Position numbers and translations under genes: made by a program. A stretch of DNA of 64,000 bases from Micromonospora echinofusca (GTDB taxonomy: Bacteria > Actinomycetota > Actinomycetes > Mycobacteriales > Micromonosporaceae): contig NZ_LT607733.1 of NCBI RefSeq assembly GCF_900091445.1, forward strand, positions 3,364,501 through 3,428,500, written 5' to 3'. The notes under the pieces were generated by a model. That model did not search any database. It was not told the DNA's origin and saw nothing but the letters and a program-made list of their open reading frames with translations. Position 1 is the stretch's first letter. Every line of letters starts with the position of its first letter. Below, one piece after another: positions 8,556 to 16,838 of this stretch.

Positions 8556-9640
8556 CCGGACAACGCGCCCAACAGAGCCGGGAGCCGGTCGACGTCGCGG
8601 ATCGGTCGTTGTCCCGCTTCGAGGTCGTACGCGAGGGCGCGCGGCGTGACGACATCGAGATCGTGCACTACGAGCCCCAGGTCGCCGCCGGCTCCAAGGC
8701 CGAGCGCCGACTGGCGCGTACCGTCGCGGTGTTCTTCCTCGTCGCGGGACTCGCCGCCACCGCGTTCCTGGTCGTGTTCATCTGGTGGCCGTGGCGCTAC
8801 CAACTCCTCGGCGAGATCGAGGAGTACTACACTCCGCTGCTCGGGACGACGATGGGCATCGCCCTGCTGGGCATCGGGTTCGGGGTCCTCATGTGGGGCA
8901 AGAAGCTGTTGCCCAAGGAGGTGTCCATCCAGGACCGCCACGAAGGTGCGGTCTCCGCCGACGACCGCGCCGTCACCGGACAGACCATGCTCTACATGGT
9001 CGACGAGATCGGTGTGAAGCGTCGCCCGCTGCTGGGTGTCTCGCTGCTCGCGGGCCTCGTGCCCCTCGGCGCGGCCGCCGCCGCGCCCCTCGTCGGCGGT
9101 CTCATCGCCGACCCCCACAAGGACGACCAGCTGTTCCGCACCGGCTTCGCCCTCGCAGACGACCCGGGCGCCGTCACCCGCGTGCGGCTGGTCCGCGAGG
9201 ACGGCCGGCCGGTACGCCCCGCCGACCTGCTCCCCGGCGGGCAGGTCACCGTCTTCCCCGGCATCCCGCACGGCGTCAGCAACCAGTACGCCGACTCGGT
9301 CACCCTGCTCATCCACCTGCGGGCCCGAGACGCCCTGCGGGCACGCGAGAACAACGAACAGGCCGGCAAGCAGGACTGGATGTGGGGCAGCTACATCGCC
9401 TATTCCAAGATCTGCACCCACGCCGGCTGCCCCGCCAGCCTCTACGAACAGCAGACCAACCGGCTGCTCTGCCCCTGCCACCAGTCGCAGTTCCTCATCA
9501 CCGACAACGCCAAACCCATCTTCGGCCCCGCCAGCCGGCCCCTTCCCCAGCTCCCCATCGAGGTCGACGACGAGGGCTTCTTCGTAGCCACTTCCGACTA
9601 CCAGGAACCCATCGGCCCCGACTTCTGGGAACGCCCCTGA
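8552..9640 (+). CDS. qcrA: Cytochrome bc1 complex Rieske iron-sulfur subunit
   Basis: Transfers electrons from quinol to cytochrome c through a 2Fe-2S centre. 362 residues from GTG 8552, which overlaps the qcrC stop (GTGA). Three N-terminal hydrophobic helices (about 55-78, 95-115, 160-185) give the actinobacterial QcrA topology. The Rieske motifs are CTHAGC (288-293) and CPCHQS (307-312), supplying two Cys and two His ligands. No qcrB follows: the next 200 bases hold a regulator remnant and then a gene on the other strand. Confidence 0.95.
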   Translation: MTGQRAQQSREPVDVADRSLSRFEVVREGARRDDIEIVHYEPQVAAGSKAERRLARTVAVFFLVAGLAATAFLVVFIWWPWRYQLLGEIEEYYTPLLGTTMGIALLGIGFGVLMWGKKLLPKEVSIQDRHEGAVSADDRAVTGQTMLYMVDEIGVKRRPLLGVSLLAGLVPLGAAAAAPLVGGLIADPHKDDQLFRTGFALADDPGAVTRVRLVREDGRPVRPADLLPGGQVTVFPGIPHGVSNQYADSVTLLIHLRARDALRARENNEQAGKQDWMWGSYIAYSKICTHAGCPASLYEQQTNRLLCPCHQSQFLITDNAKPIFGPASRPLPQLPIEVDDEGFFVATSDYQEPIGPDFWERP

Positions 9641-9644
9641 CCAC

Positions 9645-9830
9645 ACAGCGCCACCGGCCACCCGCTCCCGGAGGCCGGCGGCGGTGCCGCAGGTGAGCCC
9701 GACGTGGTGCAGCACGCCGGCCACCGCCAGGCCCAGCGCCTCGGTGTCGACGCCGGCGGGCAGCCGACCCAGTTGCTGCTCGGCGGCCAGATAGTCGGCG
9801 CTCGCGCGTTCGATCGTCGGCCAGGTTCCG
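9645..9830 (-). pseudogene. Remnant of a TetR-family regulator C-terminus
   Basis: On the minus strand one frame reads WPTIERASADYLAAEQQLG, then RLPAGVDTEALGLAVAGVLHH and VGLT, which looks like the last helices of a TetR/AcrR ligand domain. There is no HTH, no start, and the frame runs on without its own stop into the antisense of qcrA. Upstream it abuts the VOC gene's stop codon in a different frame. Best explained as a decayed gene end. Confidence 0.4.
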
Positions 9831-9839
9831 CGCGGCCGG

Positions 9840-10562
9840 CTACCGGGGCGGCAACACGCAGAACTCGTTGCCGTCGGGATCGGCCAGCACCGCCCGGTCG
9901 ACCTCGCCCTGGCCGATGTCGATCCGGGTCGCCCCGAGGGAGAGCAGGCGCTCGACCTCCGCCTGAAGATCGCCGTCGGCGGGCGGCGCGAGGTCGAAGT
10001 GCAGCCGTTGCCTGCCGGTCCTCGGCATCAGCGGCGGGCCGCCCCAGGTGATCTTCGGACCGCCGAGCGGTGACTGGATCGCCGTCTCCTGGTCCTGGTC
10101 CCAGACCAGCGGCCACCTGAGGGCTTCGCTCCAGAAGTAGCCGACCTCCTGCGAGCCGTCGCAGGCCAGCGCGCCGACGAATCCGCAGCCGGCGAGGAAG
10201 TTGTTGCCCGGCTCGATGACGCAGAACTCGTTGCCCTCAGGGTCGGCGAGCACCACGTGCCCGTCTTCCGGGCGCTGGCCGACGTCGATGTGCCGTGCGC
10301 CGAGTTCCAGCGCCCTGTCCACCGTCTGCTGCTGCTCGCGCGGGGAGGCGCTCGTCAGGTCGAAGTGCATCCGGTTCTGGCCGGCCTTCGATTCCCGGGT
10401 CGGCAGGAAGCGGATCCGGAATGCCGTGTCGTCACCGGACAGGAGGGCGGCCCCGTCGTACGGGTCGTCGGCCAGGTCCCGGCCCAGTACCCCCGACCAG
10501 AACCGCGCGAGTGGCAGAGGTTCGTGCGCGGCGAAGCTGATCGCGAACAGGTGACATGTCAT
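9840..10562 (-). CDS. VOC (glyoxalase/bleomycin-resistance-like) protein, two tandem domains
   Basis: 240 residues made of two homologous betaalphabetabetabeta halves. Each ends with the same signature: VVLADPEGNEFCVIEPG in the first and AVLADPDGNEFCVLPPR in the second. Each has an internal NRMHFDL or QRLHFDL strand with a His that could bind metal. Such proteins act as dioxygenases, isomerases or drug-sequestering proteins, and the substrate is not evident. Start ATG at 10562 (MTCHLFAISF). Longer upstream frames lack family similarity. Confidence 0.85.
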   Translation of the reverse strand: MTCHLFAISFAAHEPLPLARFWSGVLGRDLADDPYDGAALLSGDDTAFRIRFLPTRESKAGQNRMHFDLTSASPREQQQTVDRALELGARHIDVGQRPEDGHVVLADPEGNEFCVIEPGNNFLAGCGFVGALACDGSQEVGYFWSEALRWPLVWDQDQETAIQSPLGGPKITWGGPPLMPRTGRQRLHFDLAPPADGDLQAEVERLLSLGATRIDIGQGEVDRAVLADPDGNEFCVLPPR

Positions 10563-10832
10563 GGCTGTCCATCTCCGATCGCCGATCGGCCTCCGCCGAT
10601 GGTGGCACCACCGGCCGGGTCGATCGGGAGCATAGGGGCACGCGGCGCCGTCCGCAGCCGAGTATTCCGCCGCCGCACCGGCCGGCAGCCCGTCGTGACC
10701 GGTCCGGGCCAGCTCCTTGCGCCGGTGGCGCCCGGCAGCGGCACCCGCGCCACATCCCCCTGCGGCGGTACGACCTCTGCGCGGGAGGCGGCAGCCGATT
10801 AGGCTCATGAAGATCGACTTAAGGAGTTGGCC

Positions 10833-11546
10833 ATGCCGAACCTGTCGTCCCCTTCGACGGCCGTCCGCCGCGCCGCCGTCGCGGCCGCGCTGGCCGTCGG
10901 TGTCGCCGCGTCCATGCCAGCCTGCACCACCGCCGAGCCCACGGCCGGCGAGCCCACCGCCTCGCCGTCGACGTCGGCACCCGCCAGCGGGGCCGCCGAC
11001 ACGCCCTCGCCCACCGGCGCCACGCCGACGACCGACTCGCGGACGCCCGCCCCCGGCGCGACCGGCGACGCGGACCCCATCCTGCGGGGCGAACGGCAGA
11101 TCGTGCTGCGGCCGGTCGGGTCGTTCGAGTCGATCCTGGCCGTCGACGCCAAGGGCCGACTGAACCTGACCGACGGCGACACGGACAAGAGCCTGTTCGT
11201 GTTGCTGCCCGCCAACGGCAACCGTCACCAGATCCGGACCGCGAAGGCGCACAACGGCGCCGAACCCGACTGCATGGGTCTGCGCGACAACGGCAGCGCC
11301 CCGGCGACGGTCGTGGCCGCCGCCTGCGACGCCCGCCGGGCCGGTCAACTGTTCACCATCGAGAAGACGAAGGAGAAGAGCGAGGGCCGCCCGACCTACA
11401 CCATCAGCGGCGAGGGCAGGCTCCACCTGCGCGCCACGGACCGGGGTGGGCTCACCGCCCAACCGGTGGGCGAGGGCGACGCCGGCGAGGGCACGGCCTT
11501 CGACTTCGTCGACAACGGCGCCGCACCCTCCGGCCCGGGCGAGTGA
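10833..11546 (+). CDS. Secreted lipoprotein with C-terminal beta-trefoil-like domain
   Basis: 237 residues. Signal peptide with Ala-rich core and lipobox-like MPACTT near residue 30, then a Thr/Ser/Pro/Ala linker of about 60 residues and a globular domain from about 95. That domain contains IVLRPVGSFESILAVDAKGRLNLTD, and repeats of similar length suggest a beta-trefoil-like fold, which is an inference. ATG 10833 is supported by AAGGAG 7 bases upstream. A TTG at 10827 is less likely. No enzymatic motif is seen. Confidence 0.65.
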   Translation: MPNLSSPSTAVRRAAVAAALAVGVAASMPACTTAEPTAGEPTASPSTSAPASGAADTPSPTGATPTTDSRTPAPGATGDADPILRGERQIVLRPVGSFESILAVDAKGRLNLTDGDTDKSLFVLLPANGNRHQIRTAKAHNGAEPDCMGLRDNGSAPATVVAAACDARRAGQLFTIEKTKEKSEGRPTYTISGEGRLHLRATDRGGLTAQPVGEGDAGEGTAFDFVDNGAAPSGPGE

Positions 11547-11689
11547 GCGCCGCTGCCCCGGCAACCGACGGCGTCGGCGGGCCGCAGTGGCGGGGTTCCG
11601 CCAGGTCACGGGACCTTCGACTCTGCGCGCCGGGGCGCCCGCCGACGATCATGAAGAGGAGAGTTCCGAGGTCGGACGGAGATTGAGCC

Positions 11690-12448
11690 ATGAACGAGCA
11701 GCGTTACGCCGGACGGGTCGCGGTGGTCACCGGGGCCGGATCGGGAATCGGCCAGGCGGTGGCCCGCCAGCTCGCGGCGGAGGGAGCCATGGTGCTCGCG
11801 TGCGACATCGACGCCGCCGGCCTCGCGTCGACCGTGGAGCTGATCGAGAAGGACGGGTACACCGCGACCACGGTCACCGCCGACATCACCCGGCAGGCCG
11901 ACGTCGACGCGCTCATCGACGCGCTGCCCGAGCGACGGGTCGACCTGCTGGCCAACGTCGCCGGCGTCATGGACCACTTCCTGCCCGTCACCGAGCTCGA
12001 CGACGACACCTGGGAGCACGTCCTGGCGGTCAACCTCACCGGCCCCATGCGGCTGTGCCGGGCCGTGCTGCCACTGATGAGGGCCCAGGGCTCGGGCGCG
12101 GTCGTCAACGTCTCGTCCATCGGCGGGCTCACCGGCGCGGTCGCCGGCACCGCCTACGTCGCTTCCAAGCACGGGCTCATCGGCCTGACCCGCTCCATCG
12201 CCAACCTGTACGCCGAGGACGGCATCCGCGCCAACACCGTCTGCCCGGCGGGCGTGGAGACCAACATCGGCCGCACCGCCGCGCCGAAGGTCCCGTGGGC
12301 GTACCAGCGACTGGAGAAGTCGTTCGGCCGCACCACCCGGATGGCCGTGCCCGCCGAGGTCTCCACCCTGGTCTGCTGGCTGGGCTCGCCGGAGGCGGTC
12401 AACGTCAACGGCGCGACCATCACCTCCGACGGAGGTTGGACCTCCTGA
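11690..12448 (+). CDS. SDR family NAD(P)-dependent oxidoreductase
   Basis: 252-residue Rossmann-fold dehydrogenase. Cofactor motif TGAGSGIG at about residues 14-21, NVAGV at about 92, catalytic Ser in NVSSIGG and the YVASK Tyr/Lys pair. These are the features of a classical SDR. CDIDAAG after beta2 has an acidic residue that favours NAD(H). Substrate unknown. Single gene, closed by a strong hairpin shared with the convergent ribosomal protein genes. Confidence 0.92.
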   Translation: MNEQRYAGRVAVVTGAGSGIGQAVARQLAAEGAMVLACDIDAAGLASTVELIEKDGYTATTVTADITRQADVDALIDALPERRVDLLANVAGVMDHFLPVTELDDDTWEHVLAVNLTGPMRLCRAVLPLMRAQGSGAVVNVSSIGGLTGAVAGTAYVASKHGLIGLTRSIANLYAEDGIRANTVCPAGVETNIGRTAAPKVPWAYQRLEKSFGRTTRMAVPAEVSTLVCWLGSPEAVNVNGATITSDGGWTS

Positions 12449-12451
12449 CGC

Positions 12452-12489
12452 GGCCCCCGCCGGCCGGTTGTCGGCCGGCCGGCGGGGCT
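12452..12489. terminator. Bidirectional hairpin terminator
   Basis: GC-rich inverted repeat (arms built from CCCCGCCGGCCG and CGGCCGGCGGGG around a GTTGT loop) between the SDR stop (12448) and the rpsN stop (12518). Convergent position fits a shared terminator. Confidence 0.65.
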
Positions 12490-12517
12490 GCCTACGTTCG
12501 GGCGGGGCGCGGCGACG

Positions 12518-12823
12518 TCACCGCGACGCCTTGCGCACCCCGGGCAGCTCGCCGCGCAGGGCCAGCTCGCGGAACCGCACCCGGGACAGCCCGAACCGGG
12601 ACAGCACCCCGCGCGGGCGGCCGTCGATCTGGTCGCGGGAGCGCAGTCGTACGGGGCTGGAGTCCCGGGGCAGGCGGCTGAGTCGGCGCGCCGCCTCGGC
12701 GCGTACGTCCGGGTCGGTGTCCGGATGGCTGACCGTCCGCTTCAGCTCGCCCCTCGCCTCGGCGTGCCGGGCGACGAGGATCTCGCGGCGGGCCTGCCGG
12801 TGGCCGAGGCTCCGGCGGGCCAT
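12518..12823 (-). CDS. rpsN: 30S ribosomal protein S14, zinc-independent paralogue
   Basis: 101 residues ([20 protein letters not shown]...). This is the long S14 form, and it contains no cysteine, so the zinc-binding CxxC pairs of the usual S14 are absent (C-minus type). The C-terminal [26 protein letters not shown] is the conserved S14 rRNA-binding end. Last gene of the rpmB-rpmG-rpsN string, with TGATG overlap to rpmG. In mycobacteria and streptomycetes such copies replace the zinc forms when zinc is scarce, under Zur control. Confidence 0.94.
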   Translation of the reverse strand: MARRSLGHRQARREILVARHAEARGELKRTVSHPDTDPDVRAEAARRLSRLPRDSSPVRLRSRDQIDGRPRGVLSRFGLSRVRFRELALRGELPGVRKASR

Positions 12824-12990
12824 CAGCGCGCCTCGCGGAACTCGACGTGCCGGCGTACGACCGGGTCGTACTTGCGCAGCACGAGGCGGTCCGGATCGTT
12901 GCGGCGGTTCTTGCGGGTGACGTACGTGTAGCCGGAGCCGGCGGTGCTGCGCAGCCGCACGATCGGGCGCACGTCGGTCTGCCGGGCCAT
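12823..12990 (-). CDS. rpmG: 50S ribosomal protein L33, zinc-independent paralogue
   Basis: 55 residues with the L33 core [25 protein letters not shown]. There are no cysteines, so the zinc ribbon is lost (C-minus form). It starts at ATG 12990, sharing one base with the rpmB stop (TGATG), and its own stop overlaps the rpsN start the same way. Expected to swap into the large subunit under zinc limitation. Confidence 0.94.
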   Translation of the reverse strand: MARQTDVRPIVRLRSTAGSGYTYVTRKNRRNDPDRLVLRKYDPVVRRHVEFREAR

Positions 12991-13226
12991 CAGAGCTTCA
13001 CCCCTCGGGCGCGCAGCTCGGCGACCACCCGCTCGATGCCCCTGCGGTCGACGGTCCGCAGCGCCTTCGCCGTCAGGGTCAGGCTGACCCACCGTCGCTC
13101 CGACTGCAGCCAGTAGCGGTGGTTCTGCAGGTTCGGGTTCCACCGGCGGCGGGTGCGCCGGTGGGAGTGGGACACGGCGTTGCCGAAACCCGGCTGCGCG
13201 CCGGTGACGTCACAACGTCTGGACAC
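12990..13226 (-). CDS. rpmB: 50S ribosomal protein L28, zinc-independent paralogue
   Basis: 78 residues ([20 protein letters not shown]...[10 protein letters not shown]...). L28 signature is clear, with a single cysteine, so the four-Cys zinc site is absent. The start is GTG 13226, preceded by GAGGAG 9 bases upstream. First gene of the three-gene C-minus operon, 34 bases from the Zur-like palindrome. Confidence 0.94.
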   Translation of the reverse strand: MSRRCDVTGAQPGFGNAVSHSHRRTRRRWNPNLQNHRYWLQSERRWVSLTLTAKALRTVDRRGIERVVAELRARGVKL

Positions 13227-13259
13227 AGTGATCGCTCCTCGCTCGGTCGTCACATTAAC

Positions 13260-13272
13260 GACAACGGTTTTC
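13260..13272. promoter_or_regulatory. Zur-box-like palindrome
   Basis: GACAACGGTTTTC has 6-1-6 symmetry with one mismatch (arms GACAAC and GTTTTC). It matches the layout of the actinobacterial Zur site (GAAAAT-G-ATTTTC core). It lies between rpmB (34 bases from its GTG) and mrf (5 bases from its GTG), so zinc-loaded Zur could shut both. Assignment is inferred from position, symmetry and gene content. Confidence 0.65.
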
Positions 13273-13277
13273 TCACC

Positions 13278-14465
13278 GTGCTGTCCGGGTTCTGGCCGGC
13301 GGCGACCTTCGCCGTCGCCCGTACGCTGCTCGCCGCCGACGAGTCGCTGCTGCTGGTGCGGCACGACCTCACCGGGATGCGCGGCGGCGTGATCCGTCGG
13401 GTGGTCCGCAACGGCACCGGCATCGTCGAGGACGAGCAGGTGGCGCTGGCGCACGGCTGCGCCTCCTGCACGCTGCGCGAGGACGTGCTGCCCACCCTCG
13501 CCCGGCTCGCCCGGGACAACCCCGGTCACGACCTGGTGCTGATGCTGTCCGAGGTGGTCGAGCCCGAGGCCGTCGCCGCCGCCTGCGCCCACCACCTCGT
13601 CGACGGCGCACCGCTCACCGACCTGATCCGCGTCGACTCGTACGTCACCGTCCTCGACGCCGAGCACCTGCTCGACGGCCTGGCCAGCACCGACGACCTC
13701 GCCGCGCTCGGCATCCAGGCCGCCGAGGACGACCACCGCGCGCTCGCCGACGTCGTGGCCCGGCAGATCGAGTACGCCGACACCCTGCTGCTCTGGGGGC
13801 GGTCGCGGGACGGGGAGTTCGGCACCAGCAGGATCGCCGTCCTGCTCCAGCGGATGGCGCCGTGGGCGACCCACTTCCGGGTCGACGGCGATCTCGTCGA
13901 CGCGGACGCGCTCACCCGCCAGCTACGCCACACCCACCGGCACCGCCCCGAGACCCCCGGCGTCCTCGCCCGGGGCCTGGAAGGCTTCGCGCTGGGCATG
14001 CACGAACCGGAGGCCGACTGCGGCGTGGTCTCCGCCGTGTTCCGCGCCCGCCGGCCGTTCCACCCGCAGCGGCTGCACGACGTCCTGGAGGACGTCAACG
14101 CCGAGACGGTCCGCTCCCGGGGCCACCTCTGGCTGGCCAGCCAGCCCGACGCGGTCGTCGCCTGGGAGTTCGCCGGCGGCGGCCTGGCGCTGGGGTCGCT
14201 CGGACACTGGCTGGTCAGCCTGCCCGAGGACGGGTGGGAGCACGTCTGCGACCAGCGCCGGCTCGCCGCCGCCCTGGAGTGGGACCCCTACTACGGCGAC
14301 CGGCACCAGCACCTGGTCTTCATCGGCCTCGACGCCGACCCCGTCGCGTTGCACCGCACCCTCACCGGCTGCCTGCTCACCGACGCGGAACTCGCCGACG
14401 GCGAGGAGACCTGGCGGACCTATGACGACCCGTTCGCCGGCTGTTTCCCCCTCGGCACCGGGTAG
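13278..14465 (+). CDS. mrf: Ribosome-hibernation-factor-recruiting GTPase (MRF), CobW-like
   Basis: 395 residues, clearly related to mycobacterial Rv0106/MRF: EVALAHGC-type metal motif (VALAHGCASCTLREDVLPTL), FRARRPFHPQRLHDVL, TVRSRGHLWLASQPD, GGLALGSLGHWL and the DPYYGDRHQHLVFIG C-terminus. As in Rv0106, the P-loop is degenerate (SGFWPAATFAV, no GKT). In mycobacteria MRF brings the hibernation factor MPY to C-minus ribosomes under zinc starvation. The start is unsure: the only common start in frame near the N-terminus is GTG 13278, right after the Zur-like box. That would clip the first strand or imply a leaderless mRNA. Confidence 0.85.
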   Translation: MLSGFWPAATFAVARTLLAADESLLLVRHDLTGMRGGVIRRVVRNGTGIVEDEQVALAHGCASCTLREDVLPTLARLARDNPGHDLVLMLSEVVEPEAVAAACAHHLVDGAPLTDLIRVDSYVTVLDAEHLLDGLASTDDLAALGIQAAEDDHRALADVVARQIEYADTLLLWGRSRDGEFGTSRIAVLLQRMAPWATHFRVDGDLVDADALTRQLRHTHRHRPETPGVLARGLEGFALGMHEPEADCGVVSAVFRARRPFHPQRLHDVLEDVNAETVRSRGHLWLASQPDAVVAWEFAGGGLALGSLGHWLVSLPEDGWEHVCDQRRLAAALEWDPYYGDRHQHLVFIGLDADPVALHRTLTGCLLTDAELADGEETWRTYDDPFAGCFPLGTG

Positions 14466-14471
14466 GCACGC

Positions 14472-15674
14472 CTATCCGGCGAGCGCGTCCCTGACGAACA
14501 CGATCGCCTCGGCGCCGCCCAGGTGGGCCGGGTCCAGCGGCGAATAGCCGAACCACGGGGACACGCGGGCGGGCGGCGTCACGTCGCCGAGGGCGGCGGC
14601 CAGCCACCGGGCGTCGACGACGTACCGGTCGTCCGGGAGCGCGTACAGCATCCCCTCGACGGTGTCCGGCGGTGGGACGTCCACGCCGTGGTGGCGGATC
14701 GTGCCGAGGGCCGTGGCCAGGAAGGCGTACGCCTCCCCCAGGTGGGCGTCGACGATCGCGCCGGCGCTCCACCACTCCAGCGGCAGGCCCCCCATCCGCA
14801 TGCTGCTGCGGTGCCGCTGGAGGTGGCCGTTGTGCGCGTTGACCAGCGCCGGGCCCCGCTCGGCGACGGCGAGCAGGTTGGCGGCCATCATCGAGTCCCG
14901 TACGCCGAGCAGCCGCGCCAGGCGGCTCGGCGAGGTGTCGGCCATCCAGTAGTGGTAGCGCAGCAGCCCGGCGGCGGTGCGCCCGTACAGCCGCGCCCGG
15001 TCCCAGTCGTCCCGCGAGGACGCGGCGATCAGCTGCGGCGTCTGCGCGTCGAGCAGCGCCACCAGGTCGTCGGCGAGCAGCCGCAGCTGCCTGGCCTCGG
15101 ACGTCTGCCCCACGGATTCGGCCGGGTCCATCATGGCGGCGGGACTGGTCCATCCGTCATCGGCGCCGAGCAGCCGGTCGAGCGTGTCCGCGGTGCAGGG
15201 AAGCAGGCCGGTGTCGACCCGCGCGGCGAGGTAGGCGTGCAGCGCCGAGAGGGCGCGCCGAGGGCTCGCGGCGCCGGTGATCTCCAGCGGACCGTCGAAC
15301 CCGGCGAACCGCAGCCGCTCGGCCGCGGGCCGCCCGTCGTTGTACGCGCGCATCCAGCGCACCAGCTCGCGGTTGGCCGGGAAGGCACCCCACCCGTGGC
15401 TGAAGCCGCGCGCCATGGCCTCGTCGAGGCTTCCGGCGCCCGAGGTGACGAAGTCGTCCACGACCAGGCCCGTCAGGCAGTCGCTCTCGATCGCGATCGT
15501 GCGGTAGCCCTCCTGCTCGACGAGTTGCCGGAAGAGCTCGTTGCGCAGGTCGAGCAGGACGTGCTCGCCGTGGGTGGGCTCGCCCAGGGCGAGCAGCCGT
15601 GGCCGCGTCGGCAGCAGCCTCATGACGTTGGCGGCGTCGACGACGTGGGCGGTGTCCTGGACAGCGAGGGTCAT
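14472..15674 (-). CDS. Erythromycin esterase family protein
   Basis: 400 residues. The family hallmark LLALGEPTHGEH near the N terminus carries the Glu and His of the esterase-type active site. Further conserved parts are IAIESDC, RFAGFDGP, and ALVNAHNGHLQRHRSSMR with a third conserved His. Ere-type enzymes hydrolyse macrolide lactones. Many actinobacterial members have unknown substrates, so resistance is not implied. ATG 15674 (MTLAVQDTAH) is preferred to 15779, which would read through the palindrome just upstream. Converges with mrf, with 6 bases between stops. Confidence 0.85.
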   Translation of the reverse strand: MTLAVQDTAHVVDAANVMRLLPTRPRLLALGEPTHGEHVLLDLRNELFRQLVEQEGYRTIAIESDCLTGLVVDDFVTSGAGSLDEAMARGFSHGWGAFPANRELVRWMRAYNDGRPAAERLRFAGFDGPLEITGAASPRRALSALHAYLAARVDTGLLPCTADTLDRLLGADDGWTSPAAMMDPAESVGQTSEARQLRLLADDLVALLDAQTPQLIAASSRDDWDRARLYGRTAAGLLRYHYWMADTSPSRLARLLGVRDSMMAANLLAVAERGPALVNAHNGHLQRHRSSMRMGGLPLEWWSAGAIVDAHLGEAYAFLATALGTIRHHGVDVPPPDTVEGMLYALPDDRYVVDARWLAAALGDVTPPARVSPWFGYSPLDPAHLGGAEAIVFVRDALAG

Positions 15675-15677
15675 GAC

Positions 15678-15695
15678 TTCAACCGTATCGTTGAA
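15678..15695. promoter_or_regulatory. Inverted repeat in the promoter of the esterase gene
   Basis: TTCAACCGTATCGTTGAA: six-base perfect arms with a six-base spacer, 4 bases upstream of the esterase ATG. The architecture suits a TetR- or MarR-type repressor that blocks initiation. No cognate regulator gene adjoins it. Confidence 0.5.
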
Positions 15696-15830
15696 CACCG
15701 CGGTTGAGGGTTCTGCGCGATGTTGGCGAGAGATCCATGGGGAACCCTCAAATCTGGGTGTCACCGGGGCGTTCCGCACCTCCCCCGGACGCCGTTTCGG
15801 GCCGGACCCGCGGCCGGGGACGACCGGCGA

Positions 15831-16691
15831 TCACTCCGGCGGCTTGCGCCAGTACCAGATCTCCGTGCCCGGTAACTGCTCGGCGAACACGCCGTCGGGC
15901 GAGACCTCGCGCAGCAGCGCGCGCAGGTCGCGCTCGAACTCGTCGAGGCGCTCGCCGTACAAGTGAGGCGCGGAGTCCGACCGGGAGAACACCCACGCCA
16001 CGATGTCGTCCGCGCTGCGCTCGACCACCGCGCCGGAGGGCACGACCAGCCGCTGGTACCCCTCGAACCCGGCGCCCTCGACGATCGCGCGTTCCCCGCT
16101 CTGCGTGCCGTGACGCAGCACGCCCTGCCCGGCACGGCGCACCGCACCGAGGTACGTGCGCACCAGCGCGGCGATCCCCTCGAACGGCGGCGCCGGGTGC
16201 GGCAGCGGCAACGGGTTCGCCGGCGGCTCCTTGAGATCGCTCATGTGCACGAAGAAGCCGCTCGGCTCGATCATCTCGAAGGCGGTGGCGGCGACGCGCT
16301 CGCGGTCGGTCCAGTGGAAGGACTGGGCGAAGAGCACCACCCGGAAGAGCCCGAGGCCGGCCGGAAGGTCCTCGGCGCGCGCCTCCGTCCAGCTCGCGTT
16401 GCGCACACCGAGACCCTCCGCGCGACGGCGCGCCTCGACGAGCATGTCCGGATCCGGGTCGACGCCGACGGCCTCGGCGAAGTAGGGTGCCAGCGCCAAC
16501 GTCACCGTGCCCGGCCCACAGCCGACGTCCAGCAGCCGACCCTGACCGTGCTGGCCGAGTTCACCGGCGAGCCGCGCCGCGTATCGGGGCGCATAGGGCA
16601 GCCGGCCCTGGTCGTAGTAGGCGGCACTACCGCGGAACAGCGTCTGATCCCACTGCCAGCCTTCGGGCATCTGTGCTCCCAGGAGTGACAT
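15831..16691 (-). CDS. Class I SAM-dependent methyltransferase
   Basis: 286 residues. Motif I LLDVGCGPGTVTLAL at about residues 55-70 with acidic VGVDPDPDM after beta2 binds S-adenosylmethionine, and FRVVLFAQSFHWTDRERV is motif IV-like (Methyltransf_11 type). The C-terminal half is helical and ends EIWYWRKPPE. Substrate unknown. ATG 16691 (MSLLGAQMPEGW) is preferred over 16718. Tandem with the esterase gene but with a 156-base gap. Confidence 0.88.
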   Translation of the reverse strand: MSLLGAQMPEGWQWDQTLFRGSAAYYDQGRLPYAPRYAARLAGELGQHGQGRLLDVGCGPGTVTLALAPYFAEAVGVDPDPDMLVEARRRAEGLGVRNASWTEARAEDLPAGLGLFRVVLFAQSFHWTDRERVAATAFEMIEPSGFFVHMSDLKEPPANPLPLPHPAPPFEGIAALVRTYLGAVRRAGQGVLRHGTQSGERAIVEGAGFEGYQRLVVPSGAVVERSADDIVAWVFSRSDSAPHLYGERLDEFERDLRALLREVSPDGVFAEQLPGTEIWYWRKPPE

Positions 16692-16838
16692 GGGGCCGAT
16701 TGTCCGTTCCTCGGGCACCCTACCGCTTTCCGCACGAAGGTCTGCTCCGCGCCGCCCGGGCCGTCGAGCCGCTCGACGAGGCGCCGCCGACGGGGTCCGA
16801 CGATCGGCGACGGATTCGGCGAAGCCGGGCGGTGCAGG

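Noticed and set aside
8465..9724. 419-codon frame opposite qcrA
   Set aside because: Only its first ~60 codons look like protein (the TetR remnant). The rest is antisense of qcrA.
10201..10802. Plus-strand frames opposite the VOC gene
   Set aside because: Shadows of the VOC protein, which has duplicated family motifs on the minus strand.
14523..15707. 394-codon frame opposite the esterase gene
   Set aside because: Shadow of the esterase gene, which has clear family motifs.
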